Below, piece by piece: positions 17,427 through 30,351 of a DNA stretch of 39,424 bases (within the stretch, counting starts at the first letter, position 1; each line of letters starts with the position of its first letter). Location: assembly GCA_020723665.1 (NCBI GenBank), contig DYIL01000033.1:1-39424 (forward strand), written 5' to 3'. A program made the position numbers and the translations under genes. The notes beneath the pieces are model-generated. The model saw only the letters and a list, made by a program, of their open reading frames with translations. It was not told where the DNA came from and made no database searches. This stretch comes from Methyloversatilis universalis. GTDB lineage: Bacteria; Pseudomonadota; Gammaproteobacteria; Methylococcales; Methylococcaceae.

Positions 17427-18098
17427 ATGTCTTCCGTTGCAGTCATCGATTATGGGATGGGAAATCTACATTCCATAGCCAAAGCCCTTCAGCACGCCCA
17501 TTCCGAAACAGCCGTGATCGTCACGGATAATCCTGGAACCATTCTCGGTGCCGACCGGGTGGTATTTCCAGGCGTCGGGGCGATTCGGGATTGCATGAAT
17601 GCGTTGGCCGAGCGTGGCCTCATCACGGTCATAGAGCGGGCGGCAACCTCGAAACCGCTTTTGGGTATTTGCCTGGGAATGCAGGCTTTGCTAAACGAGA
17701 GCGAGGAAAATGGTGGAACGGCTTGCTTGGGGTTGATTCCGGGCCGGGTTCTACGTTTTGCCGACGACATGACGGACGCCGCGGGCCGCCCCCTGAAGAT
17801 TCCGCACATGGGATGGAATCGTGTCAAGCCAGAGGTCGGCCATCCGTTATGGCGCGGCATCGCGTCCGGCAGTTGGTTTTATTTCGTCCACAGTTATTTC
17901 GCGAGGCCGGCCGATTTCCGGGACGTTGCGGCGACCACCGATTATCCGGAACCTTTCGCTTCCGCTCTGGTGCGCGAAAACATCTTTGCCGTTCAATTTC
18001 ATCCTGAAAAGAGCCAGGAAGCCGGATTGCGCTTGCTGGCCAATTTTCTAAACTGGGACCCGGGGCGACAAGGCACCGTTCATTCACTCTATCCGTAG
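17427..18098 (+). CDS. hisH: imidazole glycerol phosphate synthase, glutamine amidotransferase subunit
   Basis: Releases ammonia from glutamine and channels it to HisF. The class I amidotransferase triad is visible: Cys82 in LLGICLGMQ, and His192 and Glu194 in QFHPEKSQ. The ATG at 17427 begins [16 protein letters not shown], the family N-terminus; an in-frame start 33 bases earlier would add a hydrophobic leader foreign to the family. The 223-residue length is slightly above E. coli HisH (196). It lies between hisB and hisA, 14 bases before the latter, so cotranscription is expected. Confidence 0.96.
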   Translation: MSSVAVIDYGMGNLHSIAKALQHAHSETAVIVTDNPGTILGADRVVFPGVGAIRDCMNALAERGLITVIERAATSKPLLGICLGMQALLNESEENGGTACLGLIPGRVLRFADDMTDAAGRPLKIPHMGWNRVKPEVGHPLWRGIASGSWFYFVHSYFARPADFRDVAATTDYPEPFASALVRENIFAVQFHPEKSQEAGLRLLANFLNWDPGRQGTVHSLYP

Positions 18099-18112
18099 TT
18101 GAGGATTTTCCT

Positions 18113-18844
18113 ATGCTCTTGATACCTGCTATCGATCTGAAAGATGGCAAGTGTGTCCGTTTGCGGCAAGGCCGCATGGAAGACGATACGGTTTTCTCCG
18201 ATGATCCGGTGGCGGTGGCGGGAAAATGGGTATCCGAAGGCGCGAAACGCCTGCATTTGGTGGATTTGGACGGCGCCTTTGCCGGCATTCCCCGCAATGC
18301 GGAGGTGATCCATGCCATCCGCGAGGCCTACCCGGATGTGCAAATCCAGGTAGGGGGCGGGATTCGGGACGAAGAGACGATTCAAGGATACCTGAACGCG
18401 GGAGTCGATTACGTCATCATCGGTACCAAGGCGGTCAGCGCGCCGCATTTCGTACGCGAGGTAGCGGCGGAATTTCCCAACCACATTATCGTCGGTCTGG
18501 ATGCGAAGGACGGAAAGGTGGCCATAGACGGTTGGTCAAAGCTGTCGCACCACGATGTGATCGACATGGCGCAAAAATTCGAGGACGACGGCGTCGAGGC
18601 CATTATTTACACCGATATCAGCCGGGACGGTATGATGGAAGGCCTCAACGTCGAGGCGACGGCAAGGCTGGCGCGCTCGATACGAATTCCGGTGATCGCT
18701 TCGGGCGGAATCCGGAGCATCGAGGATATTCACGCGTTGGGCCGCGTGGTTGGCGACGGCGTAATCGGCGCCATTACCGGCCGGGCGATTTATGAAGGCA
18801 CCCTTGACTTCGCCGAGGCGCGAAGAGTCGCGGAAGAATACTGA
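18113..18844 (+). CDS. hisA: phosphoribosylformimino-5-aminoimidazole carboxamide ribotide isomerase
   Basis: Performs the Amadori isomerisation of ProFAR to PRFAR. The 243-residue (beta/alpha)8 barrel starts [20 protein letters not shown] with the catalytic Asp8. The second catalytic region is [14 protein letters not shown], and the phosphate-binding loops are [12 protein letters not shown] and [15 protein letters not shown] lies about seven bases before the ATG. It is paralogous to the adjacent hisF, which follows after three bases. Confidence 0.97.
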   Translation: MLLIPAIDLKDGKCVRLRQGRMEDDTVFSDDPVAVAGKWVSEGAKRLHLVDLDGAFAGIPRNAEVIHAIREAYPDVQIQVGGGIRDEETIQGYLNAGVDYVIIGTKAVSAPHFVREVAAEFPNHIIVGLDAKDGKVAIDGWSKLSHHDVIDMAQKFEDDGVEAIIYTDISRDGMMEGLNVEATARLARSIRIPVIASGGIRSIEDIHALGRVVGDGVIGAITGRAIYEGTLDFAEARRVAEEY

Positions 18845-18847
18845 TCC

Positions 18848-19612
18848 ATGCTGGCCAAGCGTATTATCCCCTGCCTGGACGTCGACAACGGACGCGTGGT
18901 CAAGGGCGTTCGCTTCGTAGACATCAAAGATGCCGGAGATCCCGTCGAGATCGCGAGGCGTTACGACCGGGAAGGGGCGGACGAACTCACGTTTCTCGAT
19001 ATCACGGCCAGTGCGGATGATCGCCAAACGATGGTGCATGTCGTGGAGCGGGTCGCGGGCGAGGTGTTCATCCCGCTCACGGTGGGGGGCGGCATACGTA
19101 CGCTCGAAGATATTCGCCGCATGCTGAATGCCGGCGCCGACAAGGTCAGCATCAACACCGCCGCGGTCGCTCGGCCTGAATTCGTGCGCGAAGCGGCGGA
19201 GCGCTTCGGCTCCCAGTGTATCGTCGTCGCTTTGGACGCCAAGCAGGTGTCCGGAAATCCCAAACGGTGGGAGATTTTCACCCATGGCGGACGCAAGCCG
19301 ACCGGTCTCGACGCCGTCGAATGGGCGCGCCGTATGGTGGTTTATGGAGCCGGCGAAATTCTCTTGACCAGTATGGACCGGGACGGCACGAAACAAGGCT
19401 TCGACCTGGACTTGACTAGGACCATCAGTGAAGCGGTGACGGTACCCGTGATCGCTTCGGGCGGCGTGGGCAATCTGCAGCATCTGGCCGACGGGATTTT
19501 GCAGGGCAAAGCCGATGCGGTGCTGGCGGCGAGCATATTCCACTTCGCCGAATACACCATTCGCCAAGCCAAGGAGCACTTGGCCGCGCAAGGCATCGAG
19601 GTGCGGCTGTGA
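18848..19612 (+). CDS. hisF: imidazole glycerol phosphate synthase, cyclase subunit
   Basis: Uses ammonia from HisH to convert PRFAR into imidazole glycerol phosphate and AICAR. The 254-residue barrel begins [20 protein letters not shown] with catalytic Asp11. Further family motifs are [24 protein letters not shown] (second catalytic Asp) and [13 protein letters not shown]. Its TGA overlaps the GTG start of hisI in a four-base GTGA junction, implying translational coupling. Confidence 0.97.
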   Translation: MLAKRIIPCLDVDNGRVVKGVRFVDIKDAGDPVEIARRYDREGADELTFLDITASADDRQTMVHVVERVAGEVFIPLTVGGGIRTLEDIRRMLNAGADKVSINTAAVARPEFVREAAERFGSQCIVVALDAKQVSGNPKRWEIFTHGGRKPTGLDAVEWARRMVVYGAGEILLTSMDRDGTKQGFDLDLTRTISEAVTVPVIASGGVGNLQHLADGILQGKADAVLAASIFHFAEYTIRQAKEHLAAQGIEVRL

Positions 19613-20001
19613 CGGCATCGGCGTGGCTGGATGAGGTCCACTGGACGTCCGACGGGCTCGTTCCGGTCATTACTCAGGAAGCGGCCACGGGACAGGTCCT
19701 CATGTTCGCCTGGATGAACCGGGAGGCGTTGCGGCTTACTGCCGAGGAAGGTTATGCGGTCTACTGGTCGCGCTCGCGGAACCGGCTTTGGCGTAAGGGC
19801 GAGGAATCCGGGAATCGGCAAAAGGTGCTGGAAATTCGCTTGGATTGCGACGAGGACGTGATTTTGCTCAGAGTGGAGCAGGCCGGCGGCATCGCCTGTC
19901 ACACCGGTCGCCACCATTGTTTTTTCCGGGTGCTGCGGAACGGTTCCTGGGAAACGGCGGAGCCGGTATTGAAATCGCCGGAACTCATGTACAAACAGTG
20001 A
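19609..20001 (+). CDS. hisI: phosphoribosyl-AMP cyclohydrolase
   Basis: Hydrolyses the adenine ring of phosphoribosyl-AMP, the third step of histidine synthesis. The 130-residue protein is the stand-alone cyclohydrolase. Metal-site motifs are visible: [20 protein letters not shown] and [11 protein letters not shown] with its conserved cysteines and histidines; [16 protein letters not shown] is also diagnostic. The GTG start at 19609 has GAGGT seven bases upstream, inside hisF. hisE follows after one base, so the two activities fused in E. coli HisIE are separate here. Confidence 0.96.
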   Translation: MTASAWLDEVHWTSDGLVPVITQEAATGQVLMFAWMNREALRLTAEEGYAVYWSRSRNRLWRKGEESGNRQKVLEIRLDCDEDVILLRVEQAGGIACHTGRHHCFFRVLRNGSWETAEPVLKSPELMYKQ

Positions 20002-20002
20002 T

Positions 20003-20332
20003 ATGGACGTGTTGAAAGAGCTTTCCAGGGTGCTCGAGGAGCGAAAATCTCAAGACCCGCAGAAATCCTATGTCGCAAGCCTTTACGCGAAAGGGCTGGA
20101 CGCCATCTTGAAGAAAATCGGCGAAGAGGCTACTGAAACCGTGATGGCCGCCAAGGACGGAAATTCCGACAAAATCGTCTACGAAGTCGCCGACTTGTGG
20201 TTTCACTGCCTGGTATTGCTCGCTCACCAGGGGTTGAGGGCAGATCAGGTTTTGGCCGAATTGCAGAGGCGGTTCGGTCTTTCGGGATTGGAAGAAAAAG
20301 CGAGCCGCGGCGACAAGACGGGGCAAGGATAG
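20003..20332 (+). CDS. hisE: phosphoribosyl-ATP pyrophosphatase
   Basis: Removes pyrophosphate from phosphoribosyl-ATP, the second pathway step. The 109-residue all-helical protein belongs to the MazG-like fold: [17 protein letters not shown] holds the metal-binding Glu residues and [15 protein letters not shown] carries the second acidic motif. It is the last gene of the run hisB-H-A-F-I-E. hisG, hisD and hisC are not in the window. A small perfect hairpin, TCGGCA/TGCCGA at 20346-20358, lies just after the stop and before the convergent GIDE-like gene. Confidence 0.95.
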   Translation: MDVLKELSRVLEERKSQDPQKSYVASLYAKGLDAILKKIGEEATETVMAAKDGNSDKIVYEVADLWFHCLVLLAHQGLRADQVLAELQRRFGLSGLEEKASRGDKTGQG

Positions 20333-20398
20333 CGCGTTCTCCGGTTCGGCAGTGCCGAGATGGGGCCTGCGAATCCGTGCCGACGCTCCGCAAGACGT

Positions 20399-21343
20399 TC
20401 AAAGCGGCGAGCCGAACCGCAGTTGCAACGCCCACGCTGTCGAACTGCCCGCGATCAGGAAGCTCAGTGCCGCAAACCAGGCGTTGCGCCGATAGCGTTC
20501 GGTCAGCACGGTCTGCGGCACGACCGACAAGAGGTAAGGACGGCCGTAGTCCGGCTTTTTCATCAGGTGGAACTCGGATTGCTTCGTTCTTTCGCGCCAG
20601 GATTCCAGGACTTCGCGTTCGGCATGCCGTCGAACGGTTTCCCACTCCTCCGCATCGATTTCGCCATCACCGTTCGCGTCGAAGCGCCGGATGAGCTCGG
20701 CACGATTTCGTTTCCAGCGGTTCAACAGATCGCCTACCTCGGTGTTTAGGTTGACGCTTTCGGGGCCGCCGAGCGACACGAATTGGCCTATCGCGTAAAG
20801 CGGATCATCCGGCTGAATCCGGTGTTCCGTATAGCGATACGGCCCGGACGAAAATAAGGAATCCCAAAAACGGGTCTGCGGCGGAGCGTATCCCGGCCGT
20901 GCCAAGCGGCCGCGCCACCTGAGCCGAACGGACGGTATGACCTCGGCCCCCTCGGGATCGACGATGCACCGTCCGGTGTCGTCCTCCAAGTGGAAAATCG
21001 CTTCGCTTACACCGCACTCGATCGTTTGCCACCGGGTTGTCCTGCGGCCGTATTCGTGATCGGTCTCTCGCCTTTCGACTTTATAGCTGTACCAGACGCA
21101 GCGCGCTCCGCTCAGGGGGGCGTGGATCGGCTCGCCATCCATCAGCTTGGCGCGACCTTCGAGTTCGACATAGCCCTGGGCCGCCGACCGCACCTTGGCC
21201 GTCGGCGTGTCGGCGATTAGGCGCGCACGATGGAGCCAGCGGAATGCGAGAAAGAAGGCAGACGCTGCGGCCATAGCGACCAGCCCTATCGCCAGCCAGA
21301 AGTGCTGCGGAGGGGAATGGAGAATGAGATCCCGAAGCGACAC
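20399..21343 (-). CDS. GIDE-domain membrane protein with an EF-hand
   Basis: A 314-residue protein with an N-terminal transmembrane helix (about 14-35) and a C-terminal one (about 287-306). Between them is a domain resembling the bacterial GIDE region: QGYVELEGRAKLMDG, APLSGARCVWYSYKVER and DDTGRCIVDPEGAEV. Residues 222-233 form a textbook EF-hand loop, DANGDGEIDAEE, with Asp222, Asn224, Asp226, Glu228, Asp230 and Glu233 in liganding positions. There is no RING finger, so an E3 ligase role should not be assumed despite the family name. It lies ten bases after lemA on the same strand, a pairing seen in other bacteria. Function is unknown; calcium binding is inferred from the loop alone. Confidence 0.75.
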   Translation of the reverse strand: MSLRDLILHSPPQHFWLAIGLVAMAAASAFFLAFRWLHRARLIADTPTAKVRSAAQGYVELEGRAKLMDGEPIHAPLSGARCVWYSYKVERRETDHEYGRRTTRWQTIECGVSEAIFHLEDDTGRCIVDPEGAEVIPSVRLRWRGRLARPGYAPPQTRFWDSLFSSGPYRYTEHRIQPDDPLYAIGQFVSLGGPESVNLNTEVGDLLNRWKRNRAELIRRFDANGDGEIDAEEWETVRRHAEREVLESWRERTKQSEFHLMKKPDYGRPYLLSVVPQTVLTERYRRNAWFAALSFLIAGSSTAWALQLRFGSPL

Positions 21344-21353
21344 GGCTGAGACC

Positions 21354-21926
21354 TCAGCCGAACAGCGCCTTCAGGTCCACGTCGCGTTTCTCGTCTTCCG
21401 AGAATTCGAGCAGCTCGAACGGCCTGAAATTGAACAGCCGGGCAATAATGAGGTCGGGAAATTCCTCCAGCCGGACATTGTTGTTGTTGACACTGTGGTT
21501 GTAGAACTCGCGGCGATCGGCGATGGCGTTTTCGAGGCCGGTGATCCGGGACTCCAAAGTCCGGAAGGAAGCGTCCGCCTTCAGGTCGGGATAACTTTCC
21601 GCGACCGCGAAGAGCTGCATCAAACCCTGTCTTAACTGGGTTTCCGCCGCACCGAGCGCATGCAGGTCGGATATCTCCCGAGCTGCGAAGATGCCGGCAC
21701 GGGCTTGCATGACTTTTTCCAGCGTCTCCTTTTCATGCTGCATGTACTGCTTGCAGGTTTCGACCAGCTTCGGCAATTCGTCGTGACGTTGTTTGAGCAG
21801 TACGTCGATGTTGGACCACGCTTTTGCGGTATCATGCTTCAGATTGACCAGCCGGTTGTAAATCAGGATGGCATATACGACCACGAACAGGATCGTGCCG
21901 ACCAAAACGAAACCGCCAACGCTCAT
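21354..21926 (-). CDS. lemA: LemA family protein
   Basis: A 190-residue protein with one N-terminal transmembrane helix (GGFVLVGTILFVVVYAILIY) followed by a long helical bundle. The family core is clear: YNRLVNLKHDTAKAWSNIDV, LLKQRHDELPKLVETCKQYM, AESYPDLKADASF, LENAIADRREFYNHSVNNNN. The start at 21926 has GAGGT about seven bases upstream; a longer open frame reaching 22091 adds 55 residues unlike the family and runs into the divergent gene. It is cotranscribed with the GIDE-like gene. LemA proteins are membrane-associated, with the bundle probably outside the cytoplasm, and have no settled function. Confidence 0.93.
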   Translation of the reverse strand: MSVGGFVLVGTILFVVVYAILIYNRLVNLKHDTAKAWSNIDVLLKQRHDELPKLVETCKQYMQHEKETLEKVMQARAGIFAAREISDLHALGAAETQLRQGLMQLFAVAESYPDLKADASFRTLESRITGLENAIADRREFYNHSVNNNNVRLEEFPDLIIARLFNFRPFELLEFSEDEKRDVDLKALFG

Positions 21927-22021
21927 ACGCTCACCTCGTGTCTTCGAAATCGCATCGGGAATGGGACAAGTATAGACGGCGGGACCGGCGAATCGTTTGA
22001 TATCAATCGGAGTGTCATAAG

Positions 22022-22570
22022 GTGACGATACAGATTTACAATGGCCTTGAGCCGAGGTTGGGAACGGGCGTCTACATTGCGGACAGCGCACTGGTGATCG
22101 GCGACGTGACTTTGGGGAACGACGTTTCGATTTGGCCGATGACGGTCGCGCGAGGCGATGTGCACCGCATCGAGATCGGCGACGAGACCAATATTCAGGA
22201 TGGTTGCGTGCTGCACGTCACCCAACGGAGCCGCTATAACGAGGAGGGCAATCCCTTGATCGTCGGGCGTGGGGTCACTGTGGGCCATCGAGCCGTTCTG
22301 CACGGCTGCACCATCGGTGATCTTTGTCTGATCGGCATCGGCGCGGTGGTCATGGACGGCGCCGTCGTGGAGGATAGGGTCATGGTCGGTGCGGGCGCTT
22401 TGGTGCCGCCGGGCAAGCGCTTGGAGAGCGGTTTTCTTTACGTGGGGGCGCCGGCGAAGCAAGTCCGTCCGCTCAAGGAGGCCGAATTGGAATACCTAAG
22501 TTTCTCCAAAGACGGTTACGTTCGTTTGAAGGATCAATATTTGAGCGACGCTGGGTTGCCCGGTGCTTAG
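22022..22570 (+). CDS. gamma-carbonic anhydrase family protein (YrdA/PaaY-like)
   Basis: A left-handed beta-helix protein of 182 residues, built from hexapeptide repeats (IGDVTLGNDVSIWP, ITIGD-type turns, VGRGVTVGHRAVLHGCTIGD). Three histidines in the expected metal positions are visible: one in CVLHVT and two in VGHRAVLHG. Carbonic anhydrase activity is known for some relatives and not proven for the YrdA branch. The start is GTG at 22022, with GGAG about nine bases upstream. It is divergent from lemA and overlaps the convergent aroE by four bases. Its link to the neighbours is not obvious. Confidence 0.88.
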   Translation: MTIQIYNGLEPRLGTGVYIADSALVIGDVTLGNDVSIWPMTVARGDVHRIEIGDETNIQDGCVLHVTQRSRYNEEGNPLIVGRGVTVGHRAVLHGCTIGDLCLIGIGAVVMDGAVVEDRVMVGAGALVPPGKRLESGFLYVGAPAKQVRPLKEAELEYLSFSKDGYVRLKDQYLSDAGLPGA

Positions 22571-23409
22571 CGCCAGAAGCGGTGCTCCCGATTCTTTAGA
22601 ATGTCGATCACGGGACGGGTCGCCGGCCGTATTCCTCGCCAAATTAGGAAGGCCTCGGCCGCCTGTTCGACCAGCATGCCCAATCCGTCGACGCTGACGG
22701 CGGCGCCCGCGTCCAGTCCCCACAGAACGAACGGCGTGGGTTCGGAGCCGTAGGCGAGGTCGTAGCAACATCCGCCGGGCCGAAGGATATTTTCCGGTAG
22801 CTCGGGAACTTCGCCGGACAGACTGGCGGCCGTCGCGTTTAGAACGAGATCGAAGGATTCCCTGCTGAGGTCTGAAAAACCGCTTCCTTTGATCGGGCCA
22901 AGATCGCCGAACTCCTCCGCGAGCCGGATGGCTTTCTCGGGCGTGCGGTTGGCGATTACCAGGCGAGCCGGACCGTGCTCCAACAGCGGCCCAATTACAC
23001 CGCGGCTCGCGCCGCCCGCGCCCAACAGAAGGATTCGGAGGTCTTTCAAGGGAAGTTGGAGGTTGATGGTAAGGTCTCGTACCAAGCCGACCCCATCGGT
23101 GTTGTCGCCATAAATCGTTCCATCCGGACGCAAGGCCAAGGTATTGACGGCTCTGCTGCGTTCCGCCCGCTGGCTTCTACGGTCGGCGATTTTCCACGCG
23201 AGTTCCTTGAGGGGAACGGTGCAATTCAAGCCTTTCCCGCCTCCTGCAAAAAAATTCCGCGCCTCCGTTTCGAAGACTTCCGGTGGAACGTCTTGTGCGG
23301 CATAGGTCAGGCGCTCTCCGGTCTGTTCTGCAAACAGCGCGTGAATAAGAGGCGATTTGCTGTGGGCGATGGGGTGGCCGAAGACGGCATAGCGATCTGC
23401 TGGCGGCAT
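22567..23409 (-). CDS. aroE: shikimate 5-dehydrogenase
   Basis: NADP-dependent reduction of 3-dehydroshikimate in aromatic amino acid synthesis. The 280-residue protein starts with the substrate motif YAVFGHPIAHSKSPLIHALF. It holds the catalytic lysine in NCTVPLKELAW and the Asp in YGDNTDGVGLVRDL. The nucleotide-binding loop is LLLGAGGASRGV, with NRTPEKA for NADP preference. Its start lies three bases after the hemB stop, so hemB-aroE form an operon, an arrangement known in gammaproteobacteria. The stop codon overlaps the convergent carbonic anhydrase-like gene. Confidence 0.96.
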   Translation of the reverse strand: MPPADRYAVFGHPIAHSKSPLIHALFAEQTGERLTYAAQDVPPEVFETEARNFFAGGGKGLNCTVPLKELAWKIADRRSQRAERSRAVNTLALRPDGTIYGDNTDGVGLVRDLTINLQLPLKDLRILLLGAGGASRGVIGPLLEHGPARLVIANRTPEKAIRLAEEFGDLGPIKGSGFSDLSRESFDLVLNATAASLSGEVPELPENILRPGGCCYDLAYGSEPTPFVLWGLDAGAAVSVDGLGMLVEQAAEAFLIWRGIRPATRPVIDILKNREHRFWR

Positions 23410-23412
23410 GAG

Positions 23413-24542
<1,130 letters not shown>

Positions 24543-24579
24543 ATGATAAGAATATAAAAAAGCGAGCAGGAGTTTTTAA

Positions 24580-27421
<2,842 letters not shown>

Positions 27422-27425
<4 letters not shown>

Positions 27426-27677
27426 GGAAGCTCTGATCAAGTTTCCAGTGGGAAAAGCGAACAGTGCGACTGTTGGATCCAAAAGGCCCTCACCCAACCC
27501 AATCACTCCGCGCTTTCCCCGTTGGGAGCCGCGAGCGGCGCTTACCCATGCACCCGTTCGCCGGGAGCGAACGCCAACGTGCGAAGCACGGCCCTTCGGT
27601 AGGCTCAGGACAGGCCCTTCGACAGACTCAGGTCAGGTTTGTCCCAGCGGGAGAGGGCTTATTCAGAGCTTCCTTAG
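27422..27677. mobile_element. MITE-like element, family D copy 1
   Basis: Left end TTAGGGAAGCTCTGATCAAG (27422-27441) and right end TTATTCAGAGCTTCCTTAG (27659-27677) are inverted copies with a few mismatches. The interior of about 220 bases has no gene and contains the CCCTTCGACAGACTCAGG-type motif seen in the other repeats. It fills most of the 318-base spacer between cmoB and rimO; the last 66 bases presumably hold the rimO promoter. Copy 2 is at 34908-35075. Confidence 0.7.
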
Positions 27678-27743
27678 AATTGGAAACCTACGCTGGGGTA
27701 AAATGATTTTGTTGTCCTTCGATCCTCCCTCACATATTCCTTC

Positions 27744-29060
27744 ATGAAAACACCCCGTATCGGTTTTGTCAGCCTTGGTTGCCCCAAGGCGCTGGTAGAC
27801 AGCGAACGCATTTTGACCAAGTTGCGCGCCGAAGGTTACAGCCTCGTTCCGACCTATAAGGACGCCGATCTTGTCGTCGTGAACACTTGCGGGTTCATCG
27901 ATGCAGCGGTTGAGGAATCGCTGGAGACCATAGGCGAGGCTTTAAGAGAGAACGGTAAAGTCGTGGTTACCGGTTGCCTGGGTGCCCGCGAAAGCGAGGT
28001 TCGTGCGCGTCACCCGCAAGTGCTGAAAGTCACCGGAGCTCACGCCTATGAGGAGGTCGTCGAGGCGGTGCACGAGCATCTGCCGCCGCTTCACGATCCT
28101 TTTGTCGATCTGGTGCCGCCGGAAGGTATCAAGCTGACGCCTCGCCATTATGCTTACCTCAAGATTTCCGAGGGCTGCAATCATCGCTGTACGTTCTGCG
28201 TCATTCCGAGCCTGCGCGGCGATCTGGTCAGCCGCCCCATCGGTGAGGTGATGGTCGAGGCGGAGCGTCTGGTCGCCGCCGGGGTTAAGGAACTGCTCGT
28301 GGTTTCCCAAGACACCAGCGCTTACGGGATCGATTTGAAATATCGAACCGGCTTTTGGGGCGGGCGTCCGCTCAAGACCCGTTTTTATGATCTGGCCAAG
28401 GCCTTAGCAGAACTCGGGGTTTGGGTGCGCATGCATTATGTGTACCCGTATCCGCATGTGGATGACGTCATTCCGCTCATGGCCGAGGGGAAAATCCTGC
28501 CGTATCTGGATGTTCCGTTCCAGCACGCCAGTGCTCGAATTCTGAAGCTGATGAAGCGGCCGGCGGCCGCCGAAAATATTCTGAGTCGGGTCGCGAAGTG
28601 GCGGGGCATATGCCCGGAACTCGTGGTCCGCAGCACGTTTATTGTCGGTTTTCCCGGGGAAACCGAAGCGGATTTCGAGCAACTCCTGGCCTTTCTGCAG
28701 GAAGCGCAACTCGATCGAGTCGGCTGTTTTACCTATTCGCCGGTCATGGGCGCGGCCGCCAACGATCTGCCCGATCCGGTTCCGGAAGCCGTGAAAGAAG
28801 AGCGTCTCGCTCGGTTCATGGCGGTACAGGCCGAAATCAGCGCCAGCAGGCTGCAATCCCGGATTGGACGGCGGGAAACGGTTTTGGTCGATGAAGTCGT
28901 GCAAGAAGGGGCGGTCGCTCGCAGCCGGGCCGATGCGCCGGAGATCGACGGTCAGGTATTTATCGACGGCGCGACTCACCTAAAGGTCGGCGACTGGGCG
29001 GAAGTGATTTTCGAAGAAGCGGACGACCACGATATGTGGGCGCGCCTGGCGACTCATTAG
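27744..29060 (+). CDS. rimO: ribosomal protein uS12 methylthiotransferase
   Basis: A radical-SAM enzyme that adds a methylthio group to the conserved Asp of ribosomal protein S12. The 438-residue protein has the N-terminal methylthiotransferase domain with cluster cysteines Cys13 ([12 protein letters not shown]), Cys49 (NTCGFIDAA) and Cys78 (VTGCLGARE). The radical-SAM cluster is Cys145, Cys149 and Cys152 in [19 protein letters not shown]-terminal TRAM domain covers about 372-435. The [12 protein letters not shown] motif separates RimO from its tRNA-modifying relative MiaB. No obvious ribosome site precedes the ATG. A strong hairpin follows the stop. Confidence 0.97.
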   Translation: MKTPRIGFVSLGCPKALVDSERILTKLRAEGYSLVPTYKDADLVVVNTCGFIDAAVEESLETIGEALRENGKVVVTGCLGARESEVRARHPQVLKVTGAHAYEEVVEAVHEHLPPLHDPFVDLVPPEGIKLTPRHYAYLKISEGCNHRCTFCVIPSLRGDLVSRPIGEVMVEAERLVAAGVKELLVVSQDTSAYGIDLKYRTGFWGGRPLKTRFYDLAKALAELGVWVRMHYVYPYPHVDDVIPLMAEGKILPYLDVPFQHASARILKLMKRPAAAENILSRVAKWRGICPELVVRSTFIVGFPGETEADFEQLLAFLQEAQLDRVGCFTYSPVMGAAANDLPDPVPEAVKEERLARFMAVQAEISASRLQSRIGRRETVLVDEVVQEGAVARSRADAPEIDGQVFIDGATHLKVGDWAEVIFEEADDHDMWARLATH

Positions 29061-29067
29061 CATTTTA

Positions 29068-29099
29068 GGGCGGCTATCCGGCCAGGAAGATAGCCGCCC
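29068..29099. terminator. bidirectional terminator between rimO and slyD
   Basis: Arms GGGCGGCTAT (29068-29077) and ATAGCCGCCC (29090-29099) are perfect complements with a 12-base loop. It lies between convergent stop codons. On the minus side it is followed by TAAAATG, on the plus side by no clear T-run. Confidence 0.75.
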
Positions 29100-29116
29100 A
29101 CGTTCTGTCAATCGAA

Positions 29117-29602
29117 TCAGCCGTGGTGATGGCCGCCCGGACCATGTACATGGCCGTGATCTAGCTCATCGGGGGTGGCATCGCGGATCCCGGTGATTTC
29201 GACGTCGAAATTCAAGGTGAGACCCGCCATCGGATGGTTGCCGTCCAGGATGACCTCGTCGTCGTCCACGGCGATTACCGTCAGTAGCTGAAGGCCTTCC
29301 GGAGATTGGGCATGGAATTGCATGCCTGGCAATATTTCCTGTCCTTCTTCAAAAGCGGTTTTCGGCACCGACTGTACGAGATCGTCATCCCGCAAGCCAT
29401 AGGCTTCTTCCGGCGGAATGCTGACCGTCAGCTTGTCACCCACGGATCGACCGGTTAAAGCGTTTTCCAGACCGGGAATGATATTGCCCATCCCATGAAT
29501 ATAGGCCAAAGGACCTTGATCTCTGGAGCTGTCGAGGATGTCGCCGTCATCACTGGTGAGGGTGTAGTGGATATGAACCACTTTGCGGGGTGAGACTTGC
29601 AT
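29117..29602 (-). CDS. slyD: FKBP-type peptidyl-prolyl isomerase, SlyD-like
   Basis: A cytoplasmic folding catalyst, chaperone and metallochaperone. The 161-residue protein starts VVHIHYTLTSDDGDILDSS and contains PLAYIHGMGNIIPGLENAL and PPEEAYGLRDDDLVQSVP. The insert-in-flap chaperone domain covers about 70-120, and NHPMAGLTLNFDVEITGI closes the FKBP fold. The C-terminus is His-rich (DHGHVHGPGGHHHG), as expected for nickel binding in SlyD, though shorter than in E. coli. AAGGG precedes the ATG. It appears monocistronic. Confidence 0.94.
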   Translation of the reverse strand: MQVSPRKVVHIHYTLTSDDGDILDSSRDQGPLAYIHGMGNIIPGLENALTGRSVGDKLTVSIPPEEAYGLRDDDLVQSVPKTAFEEGQEILPGMQFHAQSPEGLQLLTVIAVDDDEVILDGNHPMAGLTLNFDVEITGIRDATPDELDHGHVHGPGGHHHG

Positions 29603-29685
29603 GAGATACCCTTGCTGTCGCGGTGGTTGAAATTGCCATGATAACGGGTTTTCTCGACGATAGACAGGTTTTTTTCGGATTTGGC

Positions 29686-29780
29686 AGGGTGTTGAAAAAC
29701 TTGATGCTCCTAGCCGAGGTAGGGGGGCGATGAAACTGCCCGCCTATACGTCGTATGCAGAATGCGTCTTTCGACAGCCT
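29686..29780. repeat. inverted-repeat unit, family E copy 1
   Basis: A 95-base unit opening with AGGGTGTTGAAAAAC and closing with GCGTCTTTCGACAGCCT, imperfect inverted ends. It shares the interior CGTCGTATGCAGAATGCGT-type sequence and GATGCTCCTA with copy 2 at 30025-30120, in the same orientation. It ends six bases before the stop codon of the small gene at 29787. Confidence 0.75.
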
Positions 29781-29786
29781 GTCAGG

Positions 29787-29984
29787 TCAAGCAATGAAGT
29801 GATAAGGCGATGTTTGGGGTTTTCGGACGGCTTTGCGTTGTTCCTTATAGATGAGGTATACGAAAACTCCCATCAATGCCGTCAGAAGGCCGCATTTTAC
29901 GCGCAGCAGAAAATCCAGTTTCGCAATCCAGTGCGGATGGGACAGGATGTAAGTATTCATATGAGCGAACCAGTTCTCGAACAT
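29787..29984 (-). CDS. small single-pass membrane protein, 65 residues, unknown function
   Basis: I do not recognise a family. Translation from the ATG at 29984 is well supported by GAGGAG eight bases upstream; an in-frame ATG twelve codons earlier lacks this. The product begins MFENWFAHMNTYILSHPHW, has one transmembrane segment (about 30-47, GLLTALMGVFVYLIY) and a basic, probably cytoplasmic tail (KEQRKAVRKPQ). The gene sits exactly between two direct copies of repeat E, which end 6 bases beyond its stop and begin 40 bases before its start. That may reflect capture as a passenger, or repeats landing on both sides of a small native gene. Confidence 0.6.
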   Translation of the reverse strand: MFENWFAHMNTYILSHPHWIAKLDFLLRVKCGLLTALMGVFVYLIYKEQRKAVRKPQTSPYHFIA

Positions 29985-30351
29985 GATCTCGACTCCTCGA
30001 AAAATCCCGTGCGAGCGCACTTTAACAGGCGGTTGAAAAATTCGATGCTCCTACGGTAATGGGCAACGACGAAACTGTTAACCTACATGTCGTATGCAGA
30101 ATGCGTTTTTCAACACCCTCTTAGTTCTTAGAGTCAATTTTACTTGTTTGAATCCGTGCTTTTCCAACAAATCCGTGTCGTCGTCGTTTTTGCCTTGCGG
30201 AACCGGCTCGGGCGTTCGGTGCATTGAGTGTGTTCGCTGCCTAGGGTAATATTCCCGATTCTTTCAGGTCTAATATTGAAATATTCCTCTGCTAATCCTC
30301 GACTTCGTCAAAAGGTTGTTCAAATTGCCGCAGCCCAAGCCGGAGGCAGCG
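29985..30351. other. 367-base spacer upstream of pcnB
   Basis: Contains the start side of the small membrane-protein gene, repeat E copy 2 (30025-30120), and then 30121-30351, which is AT-richer and should hold the pcnB promoter. I see no further gene. Confidence 0.5.
30025..30120. repeat. inverted-repeat unit, family E copy 2
   Basis: A 96-base unit from CAGGCGGTTGAAAAATTCG to GCGTTTTTCAACACCCTC, whose ends are inverted copies. The interior ACATGTCGTATGCAGAATGC closely matches copy 1. Same orientation as copy 1, so the pair forms a direct repeat around a 244-base segment. Confidence 0.75.

Noticed and set aside
18536..19618. 360-codon minus-strand frame
   Set aside because: Antisense to hisA-hisF, which are unambiguous.
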